This document shows, in pieces, positions 41,453 to 50,564 of a stretch of 64,000 nt of DNA (position 1 is the stretch's first letter; each line of letters begins with the position of its first letter). The notes beneath the pieces were generated by a model. That model was given only the letters and a program-made list of their open reading frames with translations, was not told the origin of the DNA and ran no database searches. Source of the DNA: CALDSL01 sp039810245 (lineage in GTDB: Bacteria > Chloroflexota > Anaerolineae > Anaerolineales > Anaerolineaceae); assembly GCA_039810245.1 (NCBI GenBank), contig JBDHWQ010000001.1, positions 62,001 through 126,000 of the forward strand. Reading direction: 5' to 3'. The position numbers and the translations under genes were made by a program.

Positions 41453-42598
41453 ATGGCCTGGAATATTCCGTTAAGTGACCTTGAATTTGACGCGGCTGAA
41501 ACACAGGCCGTGTTAAACGTGTTGGCCAGCAAATGGCTGACCATGGGAAGCTGCACGCAGCGGTTCGAAGCCGAATTTGCCGCGCTGTGTGGCACGCAGT
41601 ACGCGTTTGCCGTCACCAACTGTACAGCCGGTCTGCACATGGCCTGCCTGGCGGCCGGTCTGGGCCTGGGGGATGAGGTCATCGTCCCATCGCTGAGCTT
41701 TGTTGCCACGGCAAATGCCGTGCGTTATGTGGGCGCGACCCCGATTTTCGCCGACATCTGCAGCCCGCAAGACCTGACCATCTCACCCGAAAGCATCGAG
41801 CGCCATATTACCCCGCGCACGCGCGCGGTTATCGTGATGCATTACGCCGGTTATGCCTGTGATATGCCAGCCATCCAGGTAGTGGCGCAAAAGCACGGCC
41901 TGGTGGTACTGGAAGATGCCGCGCATGCCGCCGGCACGTATCTGAATGACCGGCATATGGGCGTATGGGGTGCGGTGGGGGCCTTCAGCTTCTTCTCGAA
42001 CAAGAACCTTGCGGTTGGCGAAGGCGGAATGCTGGTGACCAATGACTCAAGCATCGCCGAAAAGCTGCGCCTCCTGCGCTCGCATGGCATGACCTCCCTA
42101 ACCTGGGACCGCCATCATGGGCACGCGTTCAGTTATGATGTGGTTGAAGTGGGTTATAATTATCGTATAGACGAAATCCGTTCCGCGATGGGTATTGAGC
42201 AACTACATAAACTGGCGGCAGGCAACGATAAGCGACGCAGCATCATGGCGCAGTACCGCAGCGCGTTCCAACAGGCCGCTCCGCAGGTGACAATTCCCTT
42301 CGAGCACCATCCCGGAATTTCTTCCGGCCACATCTTCCCCATCCTATTGCCTGAAGGAACCAACCGCCAGCAATTTATGGAAAGCATGAAGTCCGAGGGG
42401 GTACAGACCAGTATTCACTATCCGCCCATTCACCGGTTCACGGCATATCGGGATCACCCGGCCGATGGCCTGGAAATAACGGAAAACATCGCGCAGCGAG
42501 AGGTAACCCTGCCTCTGTATCCCTCGTTGAGCTGCGAACAGGTGGAATATGTGGTGCAGGCGGCGCGGAAGTCGCTCGCTGCCTGCGCTGAAGAATAA
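41453..42598 (+). CDS. DegT/DnrJ/EryC1/StrS-family aminotransferase
   Basis: A 381-residue PLP-dependent sugar aminotransferase. The cofactor lysine is Lys184 in FSFFSNKNLAVGEGG; VLEDAAHAAGTYL carries the PLP-contacting Asp and GYNYRIDEIRSAMGIEQL the family signature. It aminates a 3- or 4-keto nucleotide sugar using glutamate. It complements the CapD-like dehydratase at 27986, and may yield an N-acetyl aminosugar for the polymer. AAAGGAAAGC precedes the ATG; it starts 8 nt after the priming transferase. Confidence 0.88.
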   Translation: MAWNIPLSDLEFDAAETQAVLNVLASKWLTMGSCTQRFEAEFAALCGTQYAFAVTNCTAGLHMACLAAGLGLGDEVIVPSLSFVATANAVRYVGATPIFADICSPQDLTISPESIERHITPRTRAVIVMHYAGYACDMPAIQVVAQKHGLVVLEDAAHAAGTYLNDRHMGVWGAVGAFSFFSNKNLAVGEGGMLVTNDSSIAEKLRLLRSHGMTSLTWDRHHGHAFSYDVVEVGYNYRIDEIRSAMGIEQLHKLAAGNDKRRSIMAQYRSAFQQAAPQVTIPFEHHPGISSGHIFPILLPEGTNRQQFMESMKSEGVQTSIHYPPIHRFTAYRDHPADGLEITENIAQREVTLPLYPSLSCEQVEYVVQAARKSLAACAEE

Positions 42599-42664
42599 AC
42601 ACGGCGAATCCGGCCACGCTTTAGCGCGACGATCTTCAGGCCGAACTATCAAAGGACAGCAATA

Positions 42665-44620
42665 ATGGATGTAAAGCGTTCTTTATACATACTGCAAAAA
42701 TGGATCTGGCTGGTGATCCTGGGTGCAATTGCCGGAGCAGGGATTGCATACTACCTGGCTGCGCAGCAAACACCCAGTTATTCGTCATCGACCAAACTGC
42801 TGTTTAACCGGCCCTCATACACCTCGGTGAACGATTACTCGTATCTCACCAACCAGCAGTTGGCTGAGACGTACATCCTGCTTCTCAACACCAAGCCGGT
42901 AATCGACTCAGCCTCGGAGCTACTGGGATACCCGGTGAGCAGCGGCCAGTTCACCGCCGAAATTGTTCGCGACACTCAGCTCATCCGCCTGAGCGTCTAC
43001 GACAGCGATCCGGTGCATGCCGCGGACATTGCCAATGTGCTGGTGAAGGTACTGATTGACCAGAACGAGCGCATGCAGTCCACTCAGTATGCCACCTCGG
43101 AAGATAACCTCAAGCTGCAGTTGCAGCAGGTGGAAAACCAGATCGCCACGCTGCAAACGCAAATCGCCCAGGCTTCGAAAGAGTCATACAACACGCAGAA
43201 AACAGCCATTGAGACGCAGATCAAGCAGTTGGAAGATTCAATCTTGCAGGTCAAGAAAGAAATCAATATTATCCAGCCGCCGGACATCGATCCGATTACG
43301 CCCGGCATCCAGCCCACGTTGAACGCCGAGCAAACCGCGCTGCTGCAGGAAAAGCAGTTGCGCCTCGATCAGCTCGAGTCCAGTCTCAAGTTTTACCAGC
43401 AGATCTATCTTAACCTGGTGGGCGGTGCCAATCAAAATCAGGTCGGGGTGGTGTCGTTGGATGGATCCAGCCTGGGGCAAATGAACAATACGCTGGCGCT
43501 GTACCAGCAAATTTATTCCAACTTACTGGCCAGTTACGAAGAAGTACGCCTGGCGCGCCTGCGCACCACCACCAATGTGGTGCAGGTGGAAGCGGCCCTG
43601 CCATCCTACGCGCCAATCAGCCCGCGCCCGATGAATAACGCCATGACCGGTGGGATGATCGGCATAGCGCTGGCAGCTGGACTGGTTCTGCTGATCGAAT
43701 TTCTGGATGATACGATCAAAACCCCGGATGACGCCAGCCGGTTGTTTGACCAACCCGTCATTGGGTATATCCCGCAGATGAAAGTAATAAAAGGCGAAGC
43801 CAAAAACGCTTTTGTGCTGGACCAGCCACGCTCGCCAGTGGCAGAGGCATTCCGCTCGCTGCGTACCAACCTCGAATTCACCAGCGTCGATCAACCGCTG
43901 CGTACCGTGCTGGTGACCAGCGCCAACCCGAGCGAGGGCAAAACCACTGTCGCAATCAACCTGGCAGCCGCCATCGCGCAGAGTGGTAAGAGCGTGCTGC
44001 TGGTGGACGCCGATCTGCGCCGGCCGCAAGTACATAAATATTTCAACCTCACCAATCGGGTCGGCCTGAGCGACTATTTTGCGCACCAGAAACCGGTGCA
44101 GTCGATCATCCGCAAGATGGAAAACAGCCCGCTGATGCTGATTACCAGCGGCAGCCTGCCACCCAACCCCTCCGAGCTGCTGACTTCGGAAAAGATGGTG
44201 CGCTTTCTAAAGGAAGCGCAGGAGTTCGCGGATATCGTGCTGCTTGACAGCCCGCCGTTCCTGGTATCCGATGCTTCCATTCTCTCCGCGCGAGTGGATG
44301 GCGTGATCCTCGTCATCCGGCCCGGCAAAACCCATACTGATTCGATCAAAGTGATGCTGGAACAGACCAGCCGGGTGGGAGCGCGCGTGCTGGGCATGGT
44401 ATTCAACCGCATTCCGCGCACGCGCGGTTATTACTATGGGGGTTACCGGCACTATAAAGGCTATTATTATCCTGGTTACCAGGCGTATAACTCGTATTAC
44501 GCGCATGACGCAGACGCGCCGAAGTCTAAAAACGGCAAGAGCAATGGGAAAACACCCGCGGGTGGAAAAATTGGATGGTTGTCTGACCGGGAATCAAACT
44601 CCGAAGCAAACAACAACTGA
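42665..44620 (+). CDS. Polysaccharide chain-length regulator / BY-type tyrosine autokinase
   Basis: A 651-residue Wzc-like protein. The Wzz domain has transmembrane helices near residues 15-35 and 325-345, with a coiled-coil periplasmic stalk between. The kinase domain follows: Walker A SANPSEGKTTVAINLAA, Walker A' LLVDADLRRPQVH and Walker B VLLDSPPF. The tail is a tyrosine cluster, RGYYYGGYRHYKGYYYPGYQ, the phosphorylation site in this family. It controls polymer length and export through autophosphorylation cycles. A partner phosphatase is not obvious in the window. Confidence 0.92.
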   Translation: MDVKRSLYILQKWIWLVILGAIAGAGIAYYLAAQQTPSYSSSTKLLFNRPSYTSVNDYSYLTNQQLAETYILLLNTKPVIDSASELLGYPVSSGQFTAEIVRDTQLIRLSVYDSDPVHAADIANVLVKVLIDQNERMQSTQYATSEDNLKLQLQQVENQIATLQTQIAQASKESYNTQKTAIETQIKQLEDSILQVKKEINIIQPPDIDPITPGIQPTLNAEQTALLQEKQLRLDQLESSLKFYQQIYLNLVGGANQNQVGVVSLDGSSLGQMNNTLALYQQIYSNLLASYEEVRLARLRTTTNVVQVEAALPSYAPISPRPMNNAMTGGMIGIALAAGLVLLIEFLDDTIKTPDDASRLFDQPVIGYIPQMKVIKGEAKNAFVLDQPRSPVAEAFRSLRTNLEFTSVDQPLRTVLVTSANPSEGKTTVAINLAAAIAQSGKSVLLVDADLRRPQVHKYFNLTNRVGLSDYFAHQKPVQSIIRKMENSPLMLITSGSLPPNPSELLTSEKMVRFLKEAQEFADIVLLDSPPFLVSDASILSARVDGVILVIRPGKTHTDSIKVMLEQTSRVGARVLGMVFNRIPRTRGYYYGGYRHYKGYYYPGYQAYNSYYAHDADAPKSKNGKSNGKTPAGGKIGWLSDRESNSEANNN

Positions 44621-44675
44621 TATACCAGGGGGGAAGCAGGTCTATGGCAAATAGACCAGAGAAGGGCCGGTTATC

Positions 44676-45686
44676 ATGTCGGAAGAGATGTGCCCATTTG
44701 TTGGTGTAGAACATGATCGCGAAACCGCGTTGGGGTTCCCCTCGCCGCGGAATATGTGTCATCGCGTATCGCCGCCCCGCCCGATTAATGTCGTTCATCA
44801 GGGCAAGTTTTGCATGCTGAAAAACCACACGGCCTGCCCGGTTTTCAATCAAATTGCCAATGCCAGTGTCCCTCCTCCTGCCGCTCATGGAGCAGGTGAA
44901 CTGGCCGCAGTCAAAGGCTCCACGGCCAGGCACATGGAAGCAGGCTACCCACCCCTTGACCGGCCAAAACGACGCGCGAGAGAAATTGTGCTGCCAGTCA
45001 TGGCGGTGGCGGGTATCCTGGCAATTTTCCTGGCGGTCATGCTGATCCTGCCACCTACGCCCAGCGTTGGGCCGGCCCCGCTTTCTACGACCACTACCGC
45101 GCTGGCGCAACCCCCCACTGCCACGCGCGACCTGAGAAGCATTGTGCTGGGCAATACCAGCGCGCTTACGCCCACACCCAAAGCCTCGCCTTCCGCGCCG
45201 CCCACCTCGACTGCGCCAACGCCCAGTGCAACAAAGGCGCCCTTTACGGCGACAGCAGTGGTGATGCCGGCAACCCAATGCGGGCGGCCGGCGGGTTGGG
45301 TGGTATACGTGGTGCGCGCCGGTGATACGATGTCGAACCTGAGCCGCATCTTTGGGGTCAGCATCGCGCAGTTGCAGAACGCGAACTGCATGGGCAGCAG
45401 CACGGCAATCTATGCCGGCCAGGTTATCTACACGCCCTGGGTGCCACCTACACCGTTTTTCCCCACTGCTATTCCCAGCGACACGGAGACAGCCATCCCA
45501 CCCACGCAGGTATCGCCCAGTGATACCCCGGTGCCACCCACCGAAATACCATCCACCGATACACAGGTTCCGCCAACAGAGGAGAACCCAACCGTAGCGG
45601 CGACCGCCCCACCCACCGCCGCCGTATCCCCCGAACCGCCAACGGAAATCCCACCCACAGACCCTTCGCCTGTCGTCACACCATAA
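44676..45686 (+). CDS. LysM protein with Cys/His N-terminal module
   Basis: A 336-residue predicted membrane protein. Residues 1-60 hold Cys6, Cys28-His29, His41, Cys46, His51 and Cys54 (ending CPVF), then one transmembrane helix (about 108-128), a long Thr/Pro/Ala linker, a LysM domain (VYVVRAGDTMSNLSRIFGVS, then LQNANC) and a Thr/Pro-rich tail of repeated PPT/IP units. LysM binds peptidoglycan or chitin-like glycans, so the outer part probably contacts the wall while the Cys module stays in the cytoplasm. It is paralogous to the next gene and sits between the Wzc-type kinase and LCP. Confidence 0.75.
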   Translation: MSEEMCPFVGVEHDRETALGFPSPRNMCHRVSPPRPINVVHQGKFCMLKNHTACPVFNQIANASVPPPAAHGAGELAAVKGSTARHMEAGYPPLDRPKRRAREIVLPVMAVAGILAIFLAVMLILPPTPSVGPAPLSTTTTALAQPPTATRDLRSIVLGNTSALTPTPKASPSAPPTSTAPTPSATKAPFTATAVVMPATQCGRPAGWVVYVVRAGDTMSNLSRIFGVSIAQLQNANCMGSSTAIYAGQVIYTPWVPPTPFFPTAIPSDTETAIPPTQVSPSDTPVPPTEIPSTDTQVPPTEENPTVAATAPPTAAVSPEPPTEIPPTDPSPVVTP

Positions 45687-45710
45687 TACGGGAGAAACGA
45701 CTGTCCTGAT

Positions 45711-46601
45711 ATGCCCGCGCACTCCTGCCCATTCCTGGGCCTTCCGGTAGACCGCTCATCGTATCTGGCGTATGCATCGCCGGCCAACGCTTGTCACCGC
45801 GCGCGCCGGATCACCCATATCGAGGTGGAATACCAGCAAGCGGTTTGCCTGGCCGGCGCGCACGCGCAATGCCCGGTTTTTCGCTCGGAAGGAAGAGAGA
45901 AGCTGCCGAAAGAGGCGGTGGCGCCAGATTTTCTCCGCCGCCGGGCAGTACGCTATTGGGCACAGCGCATTCTCATCCTCCTGGCTGTGGTGCTGATCGC
46001 AGCCGCCGGAGTATACCTGTACCAGGTCCAACTACCAGCGTTCGTTTTTGCGGCGGCGCAGCCTACCCAGGTTCCAGCGTACAACATACCCCGTTATGAA
46101 AATGCGCAGCCTACCCTGGAGAACTACGCACCCCGCATATTGCTTGCCCCGAATTTAAGTACGCCTGATGAAGACTCCATTTTAATTTGGCAGGAAACTC
46201 CAGGCTCCAGCGAAACGCCCCAGGCCAAACCGGCCGCATACCCCAACCTGCAGGTAGTGCGCGTTGCTTATGGTGATAATCTGTACGCGCTAGCCGAGAA
46301 ATTCAACACCAGCGAGCAGGCGATTATTGATTTGAACGACTCGATGCGTGTGCCCTTATGGGTAGATGAAGTTATCGTTATACCGGTTGACCTTCAGGAT
46401 GTTAATGGTTTACCAAAATTTAAGCCGGTTGAAATCCAGCAGCGTACCAGCGTGGAACAGATCGCGCAATCGTTCGGCTGCTCTGCCGAGCTGTTCAAAT
46501 TATATAACCCCGGCTCCATCGTGATCGAAGATGGCATTGACCTGGTGCCGGGGCCTACCTGGGTGCTGATTCCACGCGTAGAACCTGCCAATCAACCCTG
46601 A
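45711..46601 (+). CDS. Two-LysM protein with the same Cys/His N-terminal module
   Basis: A 296-residue membrane protein paralogous to the previous gene. Cys6, Cys28-His29, Cys46, His51 and Cys54 occur at identical positions; His41 of the paralogue is Tyr41. A basic stretch and one transmembrane helix (about 83-103) follow, then two LysM-like domains (VVRVAYGDNLYALAEKFNTS and IQQRTSVEQIAQSFGCSAEL). Unlike the paralogue it lacks the Thr/Pro tail. It probably links the wall with the polysaccharide machinery. Confidence 0.75.
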   Translation: MPAHSCPFLGLPVDRSSYLAYASPANACHRARRITHIEVEYQQAVCLAGAHAQCPVFRSEGREKLPKEAVAPDFLRRRAVRYWAQRILILLAVVLIAAAGVYLYQVQLPAFVFAAAQPTQVPAYNIPRYENAQPTLENYAPRILLAPNLSTPDEDSILIWQETPGSSETPQAKPAAYPNLQVVRVAYGDNLYALAEKFNTSEQAIIDLNDSMRVPLWVDEVIVIPVDLQDVNGLPKFKPVEIQQRTSVEQIAQSFGCSAELFKLYNPGSIVIEDGIDLVPGPTWVLIPRVEPANQP

Positions 46602-46670
46602 AGCACTGACCTTTGGGGGCGTCCACATTCCTGATTCTGTTTGGGGTTCTGGTCTTCTAAGGAGGCAAAG

Positions 46671-47684
46671 ATGTCGAAGAAAATCGTTTTAGAAATTGTT
46701 GCCGGTCTTGCGCTGTTGTGCTTGCTGGTTACCGCGATTGCGGGTGTGCAGGCATACCGGGCTCCTCTTGCGCAGCCATTGAGCCTGGCCATCGCTGCCA
46801 CAGATGTACCCACAGCGCCAGCCGCCGATCAGCCTACGCCGCCCCCCACGGTCGTTCCGGCTGCCGGGAAAACCTGCGGCACAAGCGGCAGCATGAATAT
46901 CCTGGTTATTGGCCGTGATGAGTACTTCTGGGAGCCGCCCTACGGCGCGGACGCCATCCGCGTCGTCAAGGTTGACTTCAGCCAGAAACGGGTAGCCGTC
47001 TTTGCCTTCCCGCGTGACCTTCTGGTGCAGACTCAGCACCTCGAATCCATCTACAACATCAAAGAATATCGCCTGGGTCCGCTGTATACCTTTGTTCGCG
47101 AAAAAGAAGGGAACGTGACTCCCGAAGCGGACTCGAAGGCCAGCGGCGCCATTGCGCAAACCCTGTATGACAATTTCGGCGTGGTGGTAGATCATTATAT
47201 GACCATCGAAGAGAGCGTGCTGCCGAAGATTGTTGACACGGTGGGCGGTGTTGAGCTGACCGTCCCGCAGGCGATCAGCAGCCCCGATCTGACCGTGCAG
47301 GCAGGCAAGCAAACGATGAACGGCCAGACTGCCATGCTTTACAGCCGCTACCTGCAAAACGGCCTCGCCAGCCAGGACGAATGGGGACGTCTGGATCGCC
47401 AGGCAGTGCTCTTCAAAGCCCTGGCGGTCAAACTGTTCCAGCCCGGCAGCCTGTTCAAAGCCCCCGAGCTGTACGAGCAGGTAAAGCAGAGCGTTGTTAC
47501 CGACCTGAGCCTGGAGCAGATCCGCACCCTGGCCTGCATGGGCAATGAGGTGACGGCTGACACAATCAGCGCGGATACCATCGCCAAAGCCCAGATGAAC
47601 ATTCTGGCGGATGAGACGATGATCATTAAGGACAACGAGTTAGGCCCGGTGAAGAGTAAGCTGGACAGCCTGTTCGTCAAGTAA
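46671..47684 (+). CDS. LytR-CpsA-Psr (LCP) family protein
   Basis: A 337-residue protein with an N-terminal transmembrane helix (residues 6-26), a Pro/Thr linker and an extracellular LCP domain. MNILVIGRDEYFWEPPYGAD and AVFAFPRDLLVQT hold the pyrophosphate-lipid-binding acidic and Arg residues; QDEWGRLDRQAVLFKALA is the second Arg motif. LCP proteins attach undecaprenyl-linked glycopolymers to peptidoglycan or proteins, so it is the natural last step of this locus. I chose ATG 46671 behind the strong AAGGAGGCAAAG ribosome site. Confidence 0.88.
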   Translation: MSKKIVLEIVAGLALLCLLVTAIAGVQAYRAPLAQPLSLAIAATDVPTAPAADQPTPPPTVVPAAGKTCGTSGSMNILVIGRDEYFWEPPYGADAIRVVKVDFSQKRVAVFAFPRDLLVQTQHLESIYNIKEYRLGPLYTFVREKEGNVTPEADSKASGAIAQTLYDNFGVVVDHYMTIEESVLPKIVDTVGGVELTVPQAISSPDLTVQAGKQTMNGQTAMLYSRYLQNGLASQDEWGRLDRQAVLFKALAVKLFQPGSLFKAPELYEQVKQSVVTDLSLEQIRTLACMGNEVTADTISADTIAKAQMNILADETMIIKDNELGPVKSKLDSLFVK

Positions 47685-47764
47685 TTCAAGCACTGCCCGC
47701 GGAGCAGCCCGCGAGAAAACGAAAACCAAAACCCCGAGGCAGCGGTCCCTTTTCATTTTTTGAC

Positions 47765-47770
47765 TATAAT
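47765..47770 (+). promoter_or_regulatory. -10 box for the glycerol operon
   Basis: A perfect TATAAT follows a T-rich stretch; -35 at 17 nt is poor. Transcription would start near 47777. A short AGAGG/CCTCT stem-loop (47775-47792) with a T-run follows in the leader and could attenuate. Confidence 0.4.
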
Positions 47771-47815
47771 GGAGAGGGGCTTCTGCCTCTTTTCCTTATA
47801 CCCCACAGGTGAAAA

Positions 47816-49315
47816 ATGGCTGAATATATTGCCGCGATTGACCAGGGCACTACCAGCACGCGATGCATGGTTTTCGACCATTTCGGGCGCGTGATCTCGC
47901 TCGAGCAGCGTGAGCACCAGCAAATCTACCCGCGCGCCGGGTGGGTGGAACACGACCCGCTGGAGATCTGGACGCGTACGCAGGAGGTGATCCTGGGTGC
48001 GCTGCGCAAGCTGGACCTGATTCCTTCCGACCTGGCAGCCGTGGGCATCACCAACCAACGTGAAACGACGGTGGTGTGGAACCGCCTGACCGGCCGGCCA
48101 TTCTATAATGCCATCGTCTGGCAGGACACCCGTACCGATGCCATCTGCGACGAGCTCGCCCGGCAGGGTGGCCAGGACCGCTTCCGCGAACAGGTGGGGC
48201 TGCCGCTGGCGACATACTTCTCCGGCCCAAAAATCCGCTGGATGCTGGAAAACGTTCCCGGTCTACGCGAAGCAGCCGGCCGCGGCGAAGCGCTATTTGG
48301 CAATATGGATACCTGGCTGGTGTGGAACCTGACCGGGGGTACGCACGGCGGCCTTCATATCACGGATGTAACCAATGCGTCACGCACCATGCTGATGAAT
48401 TTGCGCACGCTGGATTGGGATGACACGATCCTGGATGTGCTGGGTATCCCACGCAGCATGCTGCCACAGATCCGCTCGTCCTCCGAAGTGTACCAGACGG
48501 CAGGCGGCGGGCTGAATGGCGTGCCGGTGGCAGGTATTCTGGGTGACCAGCAGGCTGCGTTGTTCGGGCAGGCCTGCTACGACCCGGGAGATGCCAAAAA
48601 CACCTATGGTACGGGTTGCTTTATGCTGCTGAATACCGGCACCCAACCGGTGCAATCCAGATATGGCTTGCTGACCACGCTGGGTTACAAGCTGGGCGAC
48701 CAGCCGGCCGTCTACTGCCTGGAAGGCTCGATTGCTATTGCCGGAGCGCTTGTGCAATGGCTGCGCGATAACCTGGGGTTGATCGAGAAATCGTCCGACG
48801 TGGAGCAGTTAGCGCAGTCGGTGGAAGATAACGGCGGCATGTACTTTGTGCCGGCGTTCTCCGGGCTGTTTGCGCCGTACTGGCGCAGCGATGCGCGCGG
48901 CGTGGTGGTGGGGCTGACGCGTTACGTCAACCGCGGGCATATTGCTCGCGCGGCGTTGGAGGCTACCGCCTACCAGGTGCGTGAAGTTTTGGATGCGATG
49001 GAGCTGGATGCAGGTGTCCGTCTCAAAACGCTCAAAGTGGATGGCGGCATGGTATATAACGACCTACTGATGCAGTTTCAGGCGGATATGCTCAATGTCC
49101 CTGTTGTGCGCCCGCGGGTGGCAGAAACCACCTCGCTGGGGGCGGCATATGCCGCTGGGCTGGCAGTGGGCTTCTGGCAAAACCTGGATGAACTGCGCGC
49201 CAACTGGGGCAAGGCCAAAGAATGGTCGCCGCAGATGCAGGATGCGCAGCGTGCCCAATTGTTTAGCGGTTGGAAAAAAGCGGTTGAGCGCACCCTGAAC
49301 TGGATTGAAAGTTAA
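47816..49315 (+). CDS. glpK: Glycerol kinase
   Basis: A 499-residue FGGY kinase, full length for GlpK. YIAAIDQGTTSTRCMVFD is the phosphate-binding start, NAIVWQDTRTD the glycerol-binding segment, and LEGSIAIAGALVQWLRDNL and KVDGGMVYNDLLMQFQADML the second FGGY signature. It phosphorylates glycerol to sn-glycerol-3-phosphate, the substrate of the flavoprotein encoded next. It starts the glycerol module; no glpF channel gene is present. Confidence 0.95.
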   Translation: MAEYIAAIDQGTTSTRCMVFDHFGRVISLEQREHQQIYPRAGWVEHDPLEIWTRTQEVILGALRKLDLIPSDLAAVGITNQRETTVVWNRLTGRPFYNAIVWQDTRTDAICDELARQGGQDRFREQVGLPLATYFSGPKIRWMLENVPGLREAAGRGEALFGNMDTWLVWNLTGGTHGGLHITDVTNASRTMLMNLRTLDWDDTILDVLGIPRSMLPQIRSSSEVYQTAGGGLNGVPVAGILGDQQAALFGQACYDPGDAKNTYGTGCFMLLNTGTQPVQSRYGLLTTLGYKLGDQPAVYCLEGSIAIAGALVQWLRDNLGLIEKSSDVEQLAQSVEDNGGMYFVPAFSGLFAPYWRSDARGVVVGLTRYVNRGHIARAALEATAYQVREVLDAMELDAGVRLKTLKVDGGMVYNDLLMQFQADMLNVPVVRPRVAETTSLGAAYAAGLAVGFWQNLDELRANWGKAKEWSPQMQDAQRAQLFSGWKKAVERTLNWIES

Positions 49316-49385
49316 CGGTTGCCGGGTCTTTCCAAACATCCCAGCGAGCAAGAAAAGATCTGCGTGATTACGAGAAGGAAGGCAC

Positions 49386-50564
49386 ATGGACAAACCTCAT
49401 GCAATCATCATTGGGGCGGGGTTCACCGGCTGCGCCCTGGCCCACGATTTGGCCCTGCGCGGTTTCAGCGTTCAAGTGGTGGAGCGCGGCGAGCTGACCT
49501 CGGGTACAAGCGGCCGAACGCATGGTTTGCTGCACAGCGGCGGGCGCTATTGTGTCAATGACCAGGAAGCGGCCATCGAATGCATTGATGAAAATATCCT
49601 GCTGCGCAAAATCGCCAAACAGTGCATTGAATTCAATGGTGGCCTGTATGTGGCGCTAAATGACGAAGACGAAGCCTACGCCGAGGTTTTCGCGCAAGGC
49701 GCGGAAGCCTGCCATATCCCCATCGAGCGGCTGAACGCGAAGCGCACGCTGGAGTTGGAGCCGGCAGTCAACCCGCAAGTACTCATGTCATTCCTGGTGC
49801 CGGACGGCGCTTTTGACCCGCTGCGCCTGGCGCTGGCATTCGCGGCCACCGCGGCGAAAAATGGCGCGCGCTTTTCGGCGTACACGCAGGTGGAAGGTCT
49901 GCTGATCGATGGCCAGCGGCGTGTGGTTGGCGTCAACGTGTGGGATCGCAGCAGTGACCGGCGTTATGAGCTGCGCGGCGATATTGTGGTCAACGCAACC
50001 GGAGCATGGGCCGGCGAGATTGCCAAAATGGCCGGGTTGCATGTGCCGGTGGTGCCCACGCCCGGGGTGATGGTGGCGTACAACTGCCGCCTGATCCAAC
50101 GCGTGATCAACCGCCTGGCGCGCCCTGGCGATGGCGATATTATCATCCCACAGCGGCGCATGATGTGCATTGGCACCACATCCTTCCAGGTGGAAGATAT
50201 CGACTACATCCCGGTCTTCGACGAACAGGTGGAACTGATGCACCGCAGCGCGGTAGAGCTTGTTCCGGGGGTAAAGAACACGCAGGAACGCGGCGCGTGG
50301 ATGTCTGCCCGGCCGCTGGTGGGCAAGCTGGAGGCGGGACGCAGCATGTCGCGCACTTTCATTGCTATTGACCATCAGAAGACGGATGGTGTGGGCGGAC
50401 TGGTGACCATCACTGGTGGTAAGGCTACCACCTGCCGCGCCATGGCGGAGAAAACCGCCGACACGGTCTGCGATAATCTCGGGCTATCCATCCCCTGCCA
50501 GACCAAACACATCCCGCTCGAATCCTACCGTTCCTTCTACCGCTACCAGGAGAGCCGCGCGTGA
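49386..50564 (+). CDS. glpA: GlpA-type glycerol-3-phosphate dehydrogenase flavoprotein (short)
   Basis: A 392-residue DAO-family FAD enzyme. IIGAGFTGCALAHDLALRGF is the FAD dinucleotide fold, SGTSGRTHGLLHSGGRYCV the GlpA signature, PAVNPQVLMSFLVPDGAFDP a substrate-domain segment, and TITGGKATTCRAMAEKTADT the C-terminal FAD contact. It ends there, so the C-terminal about 150-residue BFD-like Fe-S domain of E. coli GlpA (about 540 residues) is absent. It oxidises glycerol-3-phosphate to dihydroxyacetone phosphate. Its TGA overlaps the GTG of an SdhB-type subunit, not GlpB/GlpC. GAAGGAAGG precedes the ATG. Confidence 0.88.
   Translation: MDKPHAIIIGAGFTGCALAHDLALRGFSVQVVERGELTSGTSGRTHGLLHSGGRYCVNDQEAAIECIDENILLRKIAKQCIEFNGGLYVALNDEDEAYAEVFAQGAEACHIPIERLNAKRTLELEPAVNPQVLMSFLVPDGAFDPLRLALAFAATAAKNGARFSAYTQVEGLLIDGQRRVVGVNVWDRSSDRRYELRGDIVVNATGAWAGEIAKMAGLHVPVVPTPGVMVAYNCRLIQRVINRLARPGDGDIIIPQRRMMCIGTTSFQVEDIDYIPVFDEQVELMHRSAVELVPGVKNTQERGAWMSARPLVGKLEAGRSMSRTFIAIDHQKTDGVGGLVTITGGKATTCRAMAEKTADTVCDNLGLSIPCQTKHIPLESYRSFYRYQESRA

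Noticed and set aside
45420..45690. Possible tandem repeat array in the Thr/Pro tail
   Set aside because: Units such as PPTEIP vary in length and spacing; this is a low-complexity linker, not a defined tandem repeat or CRISPR.
44526..45722. A 398-residue Gly/Arg-rich minus-strand frame
   Set aside because: It is the complement of Thr/Pro-rich linker repeats of the LysM protein, so low complexity produces the open frame.
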